The notes below the pieces were generated by a model. It was not told the origin of the DNA. It worked only from the letters and a program-made list of their open reading frames with translations, and searched no databases. The position numbers and the translations under genes are program-made. Positions 1-7,426 of a stretch of DNA of 32,836 nt are shown here, one piece after another (the first letter of the stretch is position 1; every line of letters starts with the position of its first letter). This DNA comes from a virus: positions 1 to 32,836 of the IMG/VR virus record IMGVR_UViG_3300028745_000026. One strand, given 5' to 3'.

Positions 1-556
1 CCCGGACCTGGGACAGGTCGGTGACCACCTCAAAACGGCGGGGGGCCTGGAGGCGCACGACGGTTTGGGTGGTGACGGAGATCCGTTCGTTGGCGTCGGG
101 TTGGGGGACCGGAACCCGGACCATGGACAGGCCAGAGGTGGCGATCACCCGGGCCTCCAGGAGAACCCCGTTGACCGGCATCTTGACCGCGACCCCGGGG
201 ATTAGGCTCCACTCGAAGATGTCCAGGGCATCCAGAGCCACGAACCGGTCGCGCTGGGTGGCCGAGGAATAGGGGGGGGCGGACTGGGGCAGGGAGATCG
301 TGGCGTCCCCCACCATGCCGGGCCCGAAACGCTGAGAAAGATTCTCGATGGCCCTCCCGGACAGGCCGACCATCCCGGCCCGGAATTCATCGGACCAGTC
401 CTCCCAGACGTAGGCCGAGCCCGAGCAGATCGGACAGGCGATGTTCGTCCCGCCGTCCAGGTCGAAGCACACGCACCTCCTGGCCTGGGCCCACAGAAGG
501 CGGGAGCCCTGGTCAGGAGTGCCGAGGAGCTGGTCGAAGGCGAGGGTGTCAAACAT
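1..556 (-). CDS. Cys-motif phage structural/assembly protein, 3' end cut by window edge
   Basis: An open minus-strand frame starts at ATG 556 and runs off the left edge without a stop (185 codons visible). A GGGAG ribosome binding site lies just upstream, within the end of the preceding chaperone-extension gene, whose stop is only 3 bases away. Near residues 28-48 the protein has Cys-x-Cys followed by CPICSGSGYVW, which resembles a small zinc ribbon or DnaJ-like CxxCxGxG knuckle. The rest looks like a compact beta-rich protein. It follows sheath, tube and chaperone genes, so a tail or virion-assembly role is likely. It is not recognisable as a tape measure protein: the visible part is not helical or repetitive. 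Function unknown. Confidence 0.75.
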   Translation of the reverse strand, partial: MFDTLAFDQLLGTPDQGSRLLWAQARRCVCFDLDGGTNIACPICSGSAYVWEDWSDEFRAGMVGLSGRAIENLSQRFGPGMVGDATISLPQSAPPYSSATQRDRFVALDALDIFEWSLIPGVAVKMPVNGVLLEARVIATSGLSMVRVPVPQPDANERISVTTQTVVRLQAPRRFEVVTDLSQVR

Positions 557-559
557 GGG

Positions 560-830
560 TCAGCTCCCGGAAATATGGGTGTCGGCCCAGGCGACGAGCT
601 TTCCGACCGATTCGCTACGTTCTTGGGCTCTGGCTTCTTCGCGCCGGCCCCGGGGCGAGAACCCCTTGTCTTCCCGGCTCTGAACGATGGCCCACCAGAG
701 CTGGTGCTGGGAGAGCTGCATCACGTCGGGGTGCCAGGGGTGGAGGCCGAGGGCCCTGGACCCCTCCCAAACCATCGTCATCCGGTGGGATGGGTCCTTC
801 CAGATGAATTCACTTGCCGCCGCGTCGAAA
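560..830 (-). CDS. Tail assembly chaperone, frameshifted C-terminal extension (gpGT-like)
   Basis: This frame codes for about 88 residues beginning FDAAASEFIWKD and ending at TGA 560-562. It has no usable start codon or ribosome binding site of its own, and the same frame further upstream (to 1111) is only a low-complexity shadow of the first chaperone gene. The frame is +1 relative to the 133-residue upstream gene and overlaps its end. This is the arrangement of tail assembly chaperone pairs made by programmed frameshifting in many tailed phages (lambda G/GT, Mu-type). A slip at TTT-CGA (830-825) would give a fusion of about 216 residues. The Trp/His-rich segment and the basic, Arg/Glu-rich tail look like real coding sequence. 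The frameshift itself is inferred. Confidence 0.7.
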
Positions 831-1211
831 GGCCGACCGCCAGGCGGAGTATGCCTGGTAGAGATCAACCAGGGATTCCGCGTCCAGAATGGTCGACAGG
901 TCCAGGCTGGGAATCCCCCCTTCCTTCGAGGCCCGATACCAGGAGGCAGGGGCAGAATCGACGCAGACCTGAAGGGTGGCAATGGCTTCGGCGAACCGGC
1001 CGCCGCCCATGGACAGCGCCTCGATGGCGAGGGTATCGCCGACGTTGGCATAGCGGACGGTGACCTTGCCGGAAAGGGCCGGGAAGCCGGGGGAATCGAA
1101 TTCCGACTCAAACCGGGGGGCCTTCAGGATGTCCTTGTCTCCGACCTTCGCCAGCCTGGGATCCAGGCCGGCGGCTTCGCGGAGAATGGGGTCGGTGATT
1201 TCTTCGGCCAC
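810..1211 (-). CDS. Tail assembly chaperone (gpG-like)
   Basis: This 133-residue protein starts at GTG 1211, just after the tail tube stop, with GAGG upstream. Its position directly after the tube gene, its small size, and an overlapping downstream frame without a start identify it as the first member of a tail assembly chaperone pair. Such proteins coat the tape measure protein during tail assembly and are not part of the finished virion. It ends in a basic stretch (AWRSAFRRGGK) before TGA 812-810. The Phe codon TTT 830-828 followed by CGA is a good candidate slip site. The sequence itself has no catalytic motif; the call rests on position and architecture. Confidence 0.7.
   Translation of the reverse strand: MAEEITDPILREAAGLDPRLAKVGDKDILKAPRFESEFDSPGFPALSGKVTVRYANVGDTLAIEALSMGGGRFAEAIATLQVCVDSAPASWYRASKEGGIPSLDLSTILDAESLVDLYQAYSAWRSAFRRGGK
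825..830 (-). other. Candidate +1 programmed frameshift site (TTT CGA)
   Basis: On the minus strand the chaperone gene reads GCC TTT CGA CGC GGC GGC AAG TGA. A tRNA-Phe with anticodon GAA pairs with UUU and, after a +1 slip, perfectly with UUC. The next zero-frame codon CGA is usually slow. The slip enters the frame that continues GAC GCG GCG GCA and stays open to 560. A -2 slip would reach the same frame but no Mu-like GGGGGC run is present here. Seen: sequence and frames. Inferred: the slip and its efficiency. Confidence 0.5.
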
Positions 1212-1214
1212 GGG

Positions 1215-1631
1215 CTACCTCGTCTTGAGGGCGCGGAAGGAATACCTCTGGGAGACCAGGGCGCCCGCCTGGACACCGCTGGACTGGGTGGCCAAGGTGC
1301 AGCTCTCCAGCGTCTCGATGGTCTGCCCCGAGGTGGTGTCGATCACCTGGAGGTCGAAGGTTCCGGTCCTGATCATGTCGGCGGCCGTTCGGGCGCCCAG
1401 GGCGGACGAGTCCACAATCATGTTACGGATGTAGTAGCGGCTCAGTTCGCCAGAGACGCTGTAATGCGTCTGCTGGTGTTCCTGGGCCTCGACGGAACCC
1501 AGGACGAAGACTTCCTGGATGCCGCCATCAATGTTCCAGGTGAGGCCCTGAACGAAGCCTACGTCGGCCCCGTTCAGGAGAATGCGGGCGGTATGGCCGC
1601 CGATGACTTGCTGAGTGGCCAGATTTGCCAT
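1215..1631 (-). CDS. Contractile tail tube protein
   Basis: This 138-residue protein follows the sheath gene by 10 bases and starts MANLATQQVIGG. It has the size and beta-rich look of myovirus tail tube proteins: an early hairpin-like segment (GADVGFVQGLTWNIDGG) and a long central strand-rich part. The inner tube is the conduit for DNA after the sheath contracts. The order sheath, tube, chaperone pair is the classical order for P2- and Mu-like contractile tails and supports the call. No signal peptide or membrane segment is present. The identity rests on size, context and general character, not on a diagnostic motif. Confidence 0.75.
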   Translation of the reverse strand: MANLATQQVIGGHTARILLNGADVGFVQGLTWNIDGGIQEVFVLGSVEAQEHQQTHYSVSGELSRYYIRNMIVDSSALGARTAADMIRTGTFDLQVIDTTSGQTIETLESCTLATQSSGVQAGALVSQRYSFRALKTR

Positions 1632-1641
1632 GGTCTCTACC

Positions 1642-3417
1642 TCACAGGTTGATCGGGACGGGGACCAGGTTCACGGAGACGTCGATGTAGTCCGACTCGC
1701 AGACCGGGTGGGCCTGGACGCTGGCAAACCAGGTCTGGAGCCCATCGGTCGTCACGCTCAGGTTGGTCCAGGCCGGGACTTCGGCCCCGTTGACGAAGCC
1801 AGGAGTCAAGAACCCGCTGGTGTTCTGGGGGCTCATGGTGTTGGCGTCCAGGTTCTTCTGGCACGTCGCGTAGATCGACTGGCCAGTGGCCATGTCGAGC
1901 GGGGCACCGACGAAGGACGCAAGGACCGAGTTGAACATCCGGGAGATGGCGTCCTGGACCCGAAGGCCGACCAGGGTGCGGAAGGACACGTTGCTTCCGC
2001 CCTGGTAGGTCGTGATCGCCTGGACTACCACGGCGTTCCCGGTCACGGGGTCCGTCACGATGGGGGTGATGCCCGCCAAGAGGAGGGCGTTGACATCCGC
2101 GTCGGATGGGTTGGGGTATTCCAGGCCGTAGGAGGTCAGGAAGTTGTTGGTCAGGGACTGGGCGGGGCCCGTGCCACAAGCCATGCCGCAGAGCTGGGCG
2201 GCGGTGCCGAGGCTGCCGAGCTGCTCGGTCAGGCCCGACATCGGGTTGAGCCCGGCGGTTCCGTTCCAGGCGTAGACCACGGGGCCGGCGAGGATCGGGG
2301 CGTTGAGGACCGTGGCGGCGACGTTGGAGGTTTCCGGGGTGGAGGTCCCAGCCGGGGCGTTGCCGGTGTAGAGGATCCGGTATCGCTTCCGGGTGATGGT
2401 GCGCTGGGTCAGGCAGTCCTGGTATCCCAGAGCCTGAACGGCGGGGAGGGACGAGGCCAGGAAAAGTGCCGCGCAGTCCACGGTATCCATGACGCCCAGG
2501 GCGGTGGCCCAGTCGCCAGCGGCTCCAGTGGAAAGGACCACCTGGGAGTTACCGGTGCCACCGGACAGGGGAGCGGCAGCTTCAACCGCCAGGGCGGCAT
2601 AGGTGCTTCCGGTCGTGAGGGCGACGGTGACCTGGGCGTCGTTCAGGTTGATCTCGTAGATCGCCATGCCCTGGGACGCGGTGACGGGGGTGGCGGTGGT
2701 GCCGATAGTGAAGCCGCCGGTCGGGTTGTCCATGTACTGGCACGGCATCGAAGGATCGGCGCCGGTCGCCAGGGCGGCATTCCACCCGGCTCGTGCGTTG
2801 ATCCAGGGAATGAGCTGGGAGATGGTGACGCCATTCCCAATGGGGAAGGTCATGGTGGAAACGGTCACGCCGTTTTCCTGCATCGTCGCCAGCATGTTGA
2901 TTTCATCGAAGATCAGCTTGGGCAGCACGGCACTGGAGGAAACGGTCAGGGCAGCCCCGACGTTGTAAGTCCGGGAGTAGTTGTCGGCGGGCTTGGCGAC
3001 GGTGACGGCCCAGGGAGTGACGGCGCCCACGGCCACGGTGACGGAGATGCCGTTGGTGTGCAGCCCAAAGTCCCGGGAGGTGAAGGTCAATCCGCAGGGG
3101 TTCGCCTGGGTGGCCTGAGTCGGGGCGCCGGCCCGGACCACATAGACCTGGCTGGCTCCGGCATTGCCGCCGCCAGGCTGGAAGATCCGCGCCAGGTAGC
3201 TCAGGGCCTGGCCGCCGCGAAGGGTCGCCATGGCCTGGGCCAGGGAGGTGAACGTCATGATGACGTTGGGGACGCCGCCGTCGAAAGCACCAATGAACCC
3301 GGCAATCTGCGGGGATCCATTGCTGGTCGGAACCATTGCGCTGGTATTGATCTGGGTGACGACGGAAGGCCGCACCACTTGGGTTCCGCCCACGAAAAGC
3401 CCAATGTTGCCCGGCAT
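1642..3417 (-). CDS. Tail sheath protein
   Basis: This 591-residue protein surrounds the tail tube and contracts on infection. I chose ATG 3417 (MPGNIGLFVGG) because GGAGG sits 6-7 bases upstream; an in-frame ATG at 3429 lacks such a site and would add only four residues. The N-terminal part has the variable, strand-rich insertions usual in sheaths. The C-terminal 150 residues carry the conserved sheath pattern: a TDPVTGN / ITTYQGG segment, then a helical stretch with LRVQDAISRMFNSVLASFVG and a final short domain. The tube gene follows directly. It is the first gene of a leftward unit that diverges from the tail cassette at 3547. No frameshift or truncation is visible. Confidence 0.88.
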   Translation of the reverse strand: MPGNIGLFVGGTQVVRPSVVTQINTSAMVPTSNGSPQIAGFIGAFDGGVPNVIMTFTSLAQAMATLRGGQALSYLARIFQPGGGNAGASQVYVVRAGAPTQATQANPCGLTFTSRDFGLHTNGISVTVAVGAVTPWAVTVAKPADNYSRTYNVGAALTVSSSAVLPKLIFDEINMLATMQENGVTVSTMTFPIGNGVTISQLIPWINARAGWNAALATGADPSMPCQYMDNPTGGFTIGTTATPVTASQGMAIYEINLNDAQVTVALTTGSTYAALAVEAAAPLSGGTGNSQVVLSTGAAGDWATALGVMDTVDCAALFLASSLPAVQALGYQDCLTQRTITRKRYRILYTGNAPAGTSTPETSNVAATVLNAPILAGPVVYAWNGTAGLNPMSGLTEQLGSLGTAAQLCGMACGTGPAQSLTNNFLTSYGLEYPNPSDADVNALLLAGITPIVTDPVTGNAVVVQAITTYQGGSNVSFRTLVGLRVQDAISRMFNSVLASFVGAPLDMATGQSIYATCQKNLDANTMSPQNTSGFLTPGFVNGAEVPAWTNLSVTTDGLQTWFASVQAHPVCESDYIDVSVNLVPVPINL

Positions 3418-3474
3418 AAACGCCTCCATGTGATCCCCAAGGATTCGCAGAGAGGAGGGGCGCCCGGAGCCATG

Positions 3475-3503
3475 GGCATAGGGATAGGAGCCACCTAACA
3501 CAA
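3475..3503 (-). promoter_or_regulatory. Weak candidate promoter for the sheath-tube unit
   Basis: In the 129-base divergent gap between the sheath gene and the gene at 3547, the minus strand has TTGTGT (3503-3498), a 17-base spacer and TATGCC (3480-3475). The spacing is ideal but the -10 match is poor, so this is a weak candidate. No convincing promoter was found for the plus-strand gene in the same gap. Confidence 0.2.
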
Positions 3504-3546
3504 GGGGTTCGGCCTTCTAAGGGCCCTCCCGGGCGAGGCTTTCCCT

Positions 3547-4452
3547 ATGGCGAGTGGACAACAGCTAACCCTGGACCGACTGGCGCGGCTCATCCCGCCG
3601 GCACCTCCGACTTCGGGCCTCCCTTTGGCGAGGCTCATCGCGGCATCGTATTTTCTGGGGGATTGGCAGGATGCCCAGGCGACGGCATTCGAGCAACAGC
3701 TCTCGGTCGGCGCGGCTTGCAATCAGCAGCCGGTCTCCCCGAGCCTCCTGCCGATGTCGAACCCGGCCTATGTGGCTCCGAGCCAGGATCCCCGGTTCGC
3801 CCTCTGGACTGGCTACTACATCAACCCGCCCATTCCCTACGATCCCACTCCTACCCTCGTGGTGCCCCCGGCAAGCCAAACCCCGCCCACGGGGTCATCG
3901 ACGGCTTCCGGCGCCTCTGGGGGCTACCTGGACGACTGGGGGAGTGCCCTGGGAAACTCTCGTTGGGGATACCAGGACTTGACCCAGACTCCCCCGGTTT
4001 GGGTGATGGAGACCGACAGCCAGTATGCGCTTCGGATTCTGGCCGACATTTCTCGCCCATCCACGACCAGCTACGGACTGGCCCTGGTCATCAATGCGGC
4101 CTTCGGGCTGCCCCAGGGGCTCAGTGTCAACGTCGTGGACGCGGCGGCCCAGACTGGCGGTCATCGGTTCCTGAATTCCACCTTCGGTCCGGCAAACCCT
4201 GCCCTTGCCTCGATCATCGGAAACAAGAATTTCACCCCCGCCAAGGCGGCCAATACGCCGGGCTTCACCGCCGGGGATGACTCCTTGGCCGGGTGCTTCT
4301 ATGTCCAGATTCCCCTGGTTCGGAATGCCGACCAATCCATCGGATCCAAGCACATCACGCCGGCCTTGGTGAATGCCCTGGTGAATCGCCGCAAAGCCGC
4401 CGGAACCCAGTGCCGTGGCCTGTTTGCCCTTGGGGAGTACACCCAGACATGA
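3547..4452 (+). CDS. Putative baseplate/tail protein I-like
   Basis: A 301-residue protein with GAGG about 9 bases before ATG 3547. The N-terminal third is proline-rich and low in clear motifs. A later segment (residues about 155-200: a Tyr-Ala-Leu-Arg-Ile-Leu-Ala-Asp start, then SYGLALVINAAFGLPQG and VNVVDA) resembles the part of gpI/DUF2612-like baseplate proteins that precede fibres. The following genes, one overlapping by ATGA and then a collar-domain fibre, fit a baseplate-to-fibre connector role. It lies on the strand opposite to the baseplate J-like gene, unlike the usual W-J-I-H order. Family assignment is tentative; a virion role is likely. Confidence 0.55.
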   Translation: MASGQQLTLDRLARLIPPAPPTSGLPLARLIAASYFLGDWQDAQATAFEQQLSVGAACNQQPVSPSLLPMSNPAYVAPSQDPRFALWTGYYINPPIPYDPTPTLVVPPASQTPPTGSSTASGASGGYLDDWGSALGNSRWGYQDLTQTPPVWVMETDSQYALRILADISRPSTTSYGLALVINAAFGLPQGLSVNVVDAAAQTGGHRFLNSTFGPANPALASIIGNKNFTPAKAANTPGFTAGDDSLAGCFYVQIPLVRNADQSIGSKHITPALVNALVNRRKAAGTQCRGLFALGEYTQT

Positions 4453-5297
4453 GCCTATCTGCCTCTGCTGTGACCCTGACGCCCCTCGCCATCGGTGGGG
4501 CTGGAATCGTTGAGGTCCAGCTCCAGGCCCAGGTGGAGGCCATCGTTGCCTTTATCGGGCCCGTGGCTGCCATCGCCTACAACGACCCCAACCCGGCCCT
4601 GGTCCAGATCAACATCCCCCTTCCGGTCTTTGCCACCGTCACCCATGCCCATTCCCCCAACGGGGGCGGGACCGTGGCTCCCTTCTGGGGCGCCCCGATG
4701 ACCAATGGGATCGTTCTGACCGTCTTCACTCAGTCCGGTGGCGTTTGGGATACCGGGGTTTCCCAGTCGGGCTACAACCTGAACCCGGCCTTTACCTGGG
4801 AATTCCCATGGGATGCGGACTGGGTGGTGGATCGGATCAAGGACGTGGCAACGACCGTCCAGCCCCTCCCGGGAAAAATTCTCCGGGTCACCCGGGCCTT
4901 CCCTCGGGATACCCACGGCTGGCCGATGATCAATGTCCAGGTCGACGGCCTGGTGCCCATGGGGGTGATGGTCGGGGACATGATGCAGGGCGTCATGACC
5001 GGAGCCTTCGTCAACAACCTGACCAAGGGCAAGCTCTGGACCCTCCAGCTTTCCATCATCGGCTGGTGCGAGACCCCGGAACAGCGGTCGGCCCTGGGCC
5101 CATGGATGGGAGGAGCCATGGAGGTGGTTATGGATACCGCCCGGACCCTTGGCTGGGGAGACCCGACCATCAGCTACCGCGAGGGTGAGGACTTTGAGGC
5201 TCTGGGCGTCCCGGCTTTCCTTGTGACCGCGAACATGACCGTGACCGTCCAGAGTGCCCTCCAGCTCCAGGAACGAAACGACTACCCCATTGCATAG
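4449..5297 (+). CDS. Putative baseplate/tail structural protein, function unknown
   Basis: A 282-residue protein starting MSLSASAVTLTPLA at ATG 4449, which overlaps the previous stop in an ATGA junction, so translation is probably coupled. Codon use and the absence of low-complexity sequence support a real gene. The protein is beta-rich with many aromatic residues (for example the stretch around FTWEFPWDADWVVD) and has no transmembrane helix or enzymatic motif. A longer upstream reading of this frame is a shadow of the preceding gene. Its place between a gpI-like protein and a tail fibre suggests a baseplate or fibre-attachment protein. I do not recognise the family. Confidence 0.7.
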   Translation: MSLSASAVTLTPLAIGGAGIVEVQLQAQVEAIVAFIGPVAAIAYNDPNPALVQINIPLPVFATVTHAHSPNGGGTVAPFWGAPMTNGIVLTVFTQSGGVWDTGVSQSGYNLNPAFTWEFPWDADWVVDRIKDVATTVQPLPGKILRVTRAFPRDTHGWPMINVQVDGLVPMGVMVGDMMQGVMTGAFVNNLTKGKLWTLQLSIIGWCETPEQRSALGPWMGGAMEVVMDTARTLGWGDPTISYREGEDFEALGVPAFLVTANMTVTVQSALQLQERNDYPIA

Positions 5298-5306
5298 GCG
5301 GAGCCC

Positions 5307-6596
5307 ATGGCGACTCAATTAAGCATTCTTTTCGGTGAGATGGTTTCGGACAACTCTATTCAGCGGGCGGTTCCGCTCCCGGCCGGGGTCTTCGAGATGG
5401 GCGCCTTGACCATTGCCGGGACCGGGCCCTGGACCGCGACGATCAACCCGGGCGGTGACCGGAACACCTTCGTCTGGCGCGAGGTCGGGTCGGATGCCCA
5501 GGGGCGCGGCACCATCAAGGAGGATGCACCGGTCAACTTCACCGTCCCGGCGGCCAGTGCCCTGCCTCGGATTGACCTCTTAGTTGGCTGCCACCAGTGG
5601 GTTGATGCCAGCACCCTCGGCGACTGCATGACCAACGGCCAGCCGAATGCGTTCATGGACGCCAGTATGTATCCCTACTACCTGGTGGTCGAAGGTGTTC
5701 CGGCAGCCAGCCCTGTGCCTCCGACTCTGGCGGCCTCCTACTCGGGCCCCAATGGAACCGGAGGGGCCCCGGTCGTCTTGGCTCAGGTCAGCGTACCGGC
5801 GACCGGTGGTGGAACTCCCACGGTATCCGCCTATATCCCGACCGACTGCCGCTGGTCCAGCATCTATCCCTACCTCCAGGAAATCATCACCGCCCGGGAG
5901 ACCTTCGGAAGCCTGGATGCCCATTTCCGAAACATCAGCCTTACTCCGGGCGCGACCGGGCCCCAGGGCATCCAGGGCGTCCCGGGGGCGACCGGCGCGA
6001 CTGGAGCGGCCGGCGCGAACGGAACCAACGGAACCAATGGAACCAACGGAACCAACGGGTCCGAGCCCTCTGGTTCAGTGATCGCTTTCGCGGGGGCGAT
6101 TGCTCCGGCTGGATACCTTCTCTGCGATGGAACGACCTATCCGACGGCCACCTATCCCGCCCTTTTTGCCGCGATTGGAACGATATTCGGTGGCAGCGGT
6201 GGGAATTTCAAGGTTCCCAACCTCCAGGGCCAGTTCGTCCTGGGCGCCAGCAATGCCCCGGTTGCCCAGGGCCTCAGCGATGATGGTCTCAACACTCCGG
6301 GGCACACCAACGCCCTTGGTAATTCTGACGGCAAGGAACAGAACACCCTCGCCAAGACCCAGATGCCGAGCCATGACCACACTCCTGCTAATACTGGAAC
6401 CGGAACTGGTTATGGCCTGATCCCTATTTCTGTTGCCGGGCAAGATACGACCACGGCGGCGGGATATGACACCAACCTGTCTGGAACGGAGTTGAACATC
6501 GTCACTCCGCCTCTCGCCATGACCGATGTTGGCGGCGGACTGCCCCACAACACCATGCCGCCCTGGGTGGCCCTGTTCTACATCATCAAAACCTAG
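5307..6596 (+). CDS. Tail fibre with collagen-like repeat and phage tail collar domain
   Basis: A 429-residue protein with GGAG before ATG 5307. The N-terminal part (about 1-210) is an attachment region. Residues about 212-257 are collagen-like Gly-x-y repeats (GATGPQGIQGVPGATGATG, then GTN repeats), which usually form a trimeric stalk. Residues about 258-320 match the phage tail collar domain: an FAGAIAPAGYLLCDGTTYP start and a FKVPNLQGQFVLGA end. The C-terminus has an HDHTPANTG motif typical of collar-type receptor tips and ends PPWVALFYIIKT. It probably binds the host surface. The stop TAG lies in a CTAG shared with the stop of the convergent gene. No separate fibre chaperone gene follows. 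Confidence 0.9.
   Translation: MATQLSILFGEMVSDNSIQRAVPLPAGVFEMGALTIAGTGPWTATINPGGDRNTFVWREVGSDAQGRGTIKEDAPVNFTVPAASALPRIDLLVGCHQWVDASTLGDCMTNGQPNAFMDASMYPYYLVVEGVPAASPVPPTLAASYSGPNGTGGAPVVLAQVSVPATGGGTPTVSAYIPTDCRWSSIYPYLQEIITARETFGSLDAHFRNISLTPGATGPQGIQGVPGATGATGAAGANGTNGTNGTNGTNGSEPSGSVIAFAGAIAPAGYLLCDGTTYPTATYPALFAAIGTIFGGSGGNFKVPNLQGQFVLGASNAPVAQGLSDDGLNTPGHTNALGNSDGKEQNTLAKTQMPSHDHTPANTGTGTGYGLIPISVAGQDTTTAAGYDTNLSGTELNIVTPPLAMTDVGGGLPHNTMPPWVALFYIIKT
6021..6056 (+). repeat. Four tandem 9-bp units in the fibre stalk
   Basis: Four in-frame copies of GGAACCAAY encode Gly-Thr-Asn triplets within the collagen-like stalk. Copies differ at one third-position base (one T, three C). Such near-identical units can expand or contract in whole codons and would change stalk length without breaking the frame. 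Confidence 0.85.
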
Positions 6597-7426
6597 TCGG
6601 ACTGAACGCCCCACTTCACCTGGATGTCCTCCCAAAGGGCGGCTTCCAGGTAGGGGACGTTTTCATCCCATGCTTGCTCCATGGCGGTTTCCAGGGGAAA
6701 CAGGCCGGGCTGGGCCGGGCGGATCCATGACCGGGCGGCAGACTTCTCGCTCATGACCCGGAAGGTGATGTATCCGGCGGCAGTCTTGGCCTTGGTGGCG
6801 TCCTTGAACCGGACCATTCCGGCATAGGGGTCGGTCACATGCCAGGGCTTCGACTTGGGCGCCAGGCCCTTGCCTAAGCGGTCACCCCACTGGTAGCCAA
6901 AGAGCGGGACCTGGTGGCCGGTGGCGGAAAGACGGCTGCCGACCACTCCCAGGTGATGGCTGAAGCTCATTGCCTTGGCCAGCTTATAAACAGCTTTGGG
7001 CATGGCCGGCATTCCTCGGGTGCCAGGGATCCCGTGGCGAAAGGGGATGATTAGGTATTTCGACCCGTCTTTTGCTGTCCGAGCCTTCGGCGCCGTGGCA
7101 AGGGACTTCTTCATGTCGTATTCCGGCGACCCTTCCTCGATCCGTTTGGCCGCGTCGTCCTCGTGGCCGATGGACCAAGCCATTGCATTCAGGGGGCGGC
7201 AGATGGTTTGCCCCTTGAGGATCGCCGGTTTCTTGAGTTGGCCCCGGCCGGGTATGGCGCCCCCGGCCAGGTATCCCTCGTATTTGTCCTTGGCGTCGTA
7301 GGCCGTCACGCCGACAGCATGGGCCAGATTGACGAATTCATCCGGGACCATGGTGGCTATGGCGAGAATCTCGGGCTTCAAGGCGTCCAGGAGCCCGTTG
7401 GGGAGGGTCAGGAAGAAGTCCGTCAT
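6593..7426 (-). CDS. Conserved phage virion protein, function unknown
   Basis: A 277-residue protein starting MTDFFLTLPNGLLDAL at ATG 7426, overlapping the end of the spike gene in an ATGA junction. It includes YLIIPFRHGIPGTRGM (about residues 124-139) and PMP/VYKLAK-like text that I recall from conserved minor structural proteins of tailed phages. That recollection is not a firm family assignment. No signal peptide or membrane segment is present. It is the last gene of the leftward head-baseplate unit, and its stop codon is the reverse of the fibre stop in the CTAG at 6593-6596. A tail or baseplate-associated role is inferred from position. Confidence 0.7.
   Translation of the reverse strand: MTDFFLTLPNGLLDALKPEILAIATMVPDEFVNLAHAVGVTAYDAKDKYEGYLAGGAIPGRGQLKKPAILKGQTICRPLNAMAWSIGHEDDAAKRIEEGSPEYDMKKSLATAPKARTAKDGSKYLIIPFRHGIPGTRGMPAMPKAVYKLAKAMSFSHHLGVVGSRLSATGHQVPLFGYQWGDRLGKGLAPKSKPWHVTDPYAGMVRFKDATKAKTAAGYITFRVMSEKSAARSWIRPAQPGLFPLETAMEQAWDENVPYLEAALWEDIQVKWGVQSD

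Noticed and set aside
831-1111. Independent start for the chaperone extension
   Set aside because: Upstream of the slip site this frame is a Pro/Arg/Ser-rich shadow of the first chaperone gene.
1615-3498. 627-codon open frame on the plus strand
   Set aside because: Antisense to the sheath and tube genes; composition is Gly/Asp/Val/Arg-rich as expected for a shadow frame.
6012-6056. Short direct repeats as a CRISPR array
   Set aside because: The repeats are 9 bp, contiguous and in frame within a collagen-like stalk, with no spacers.
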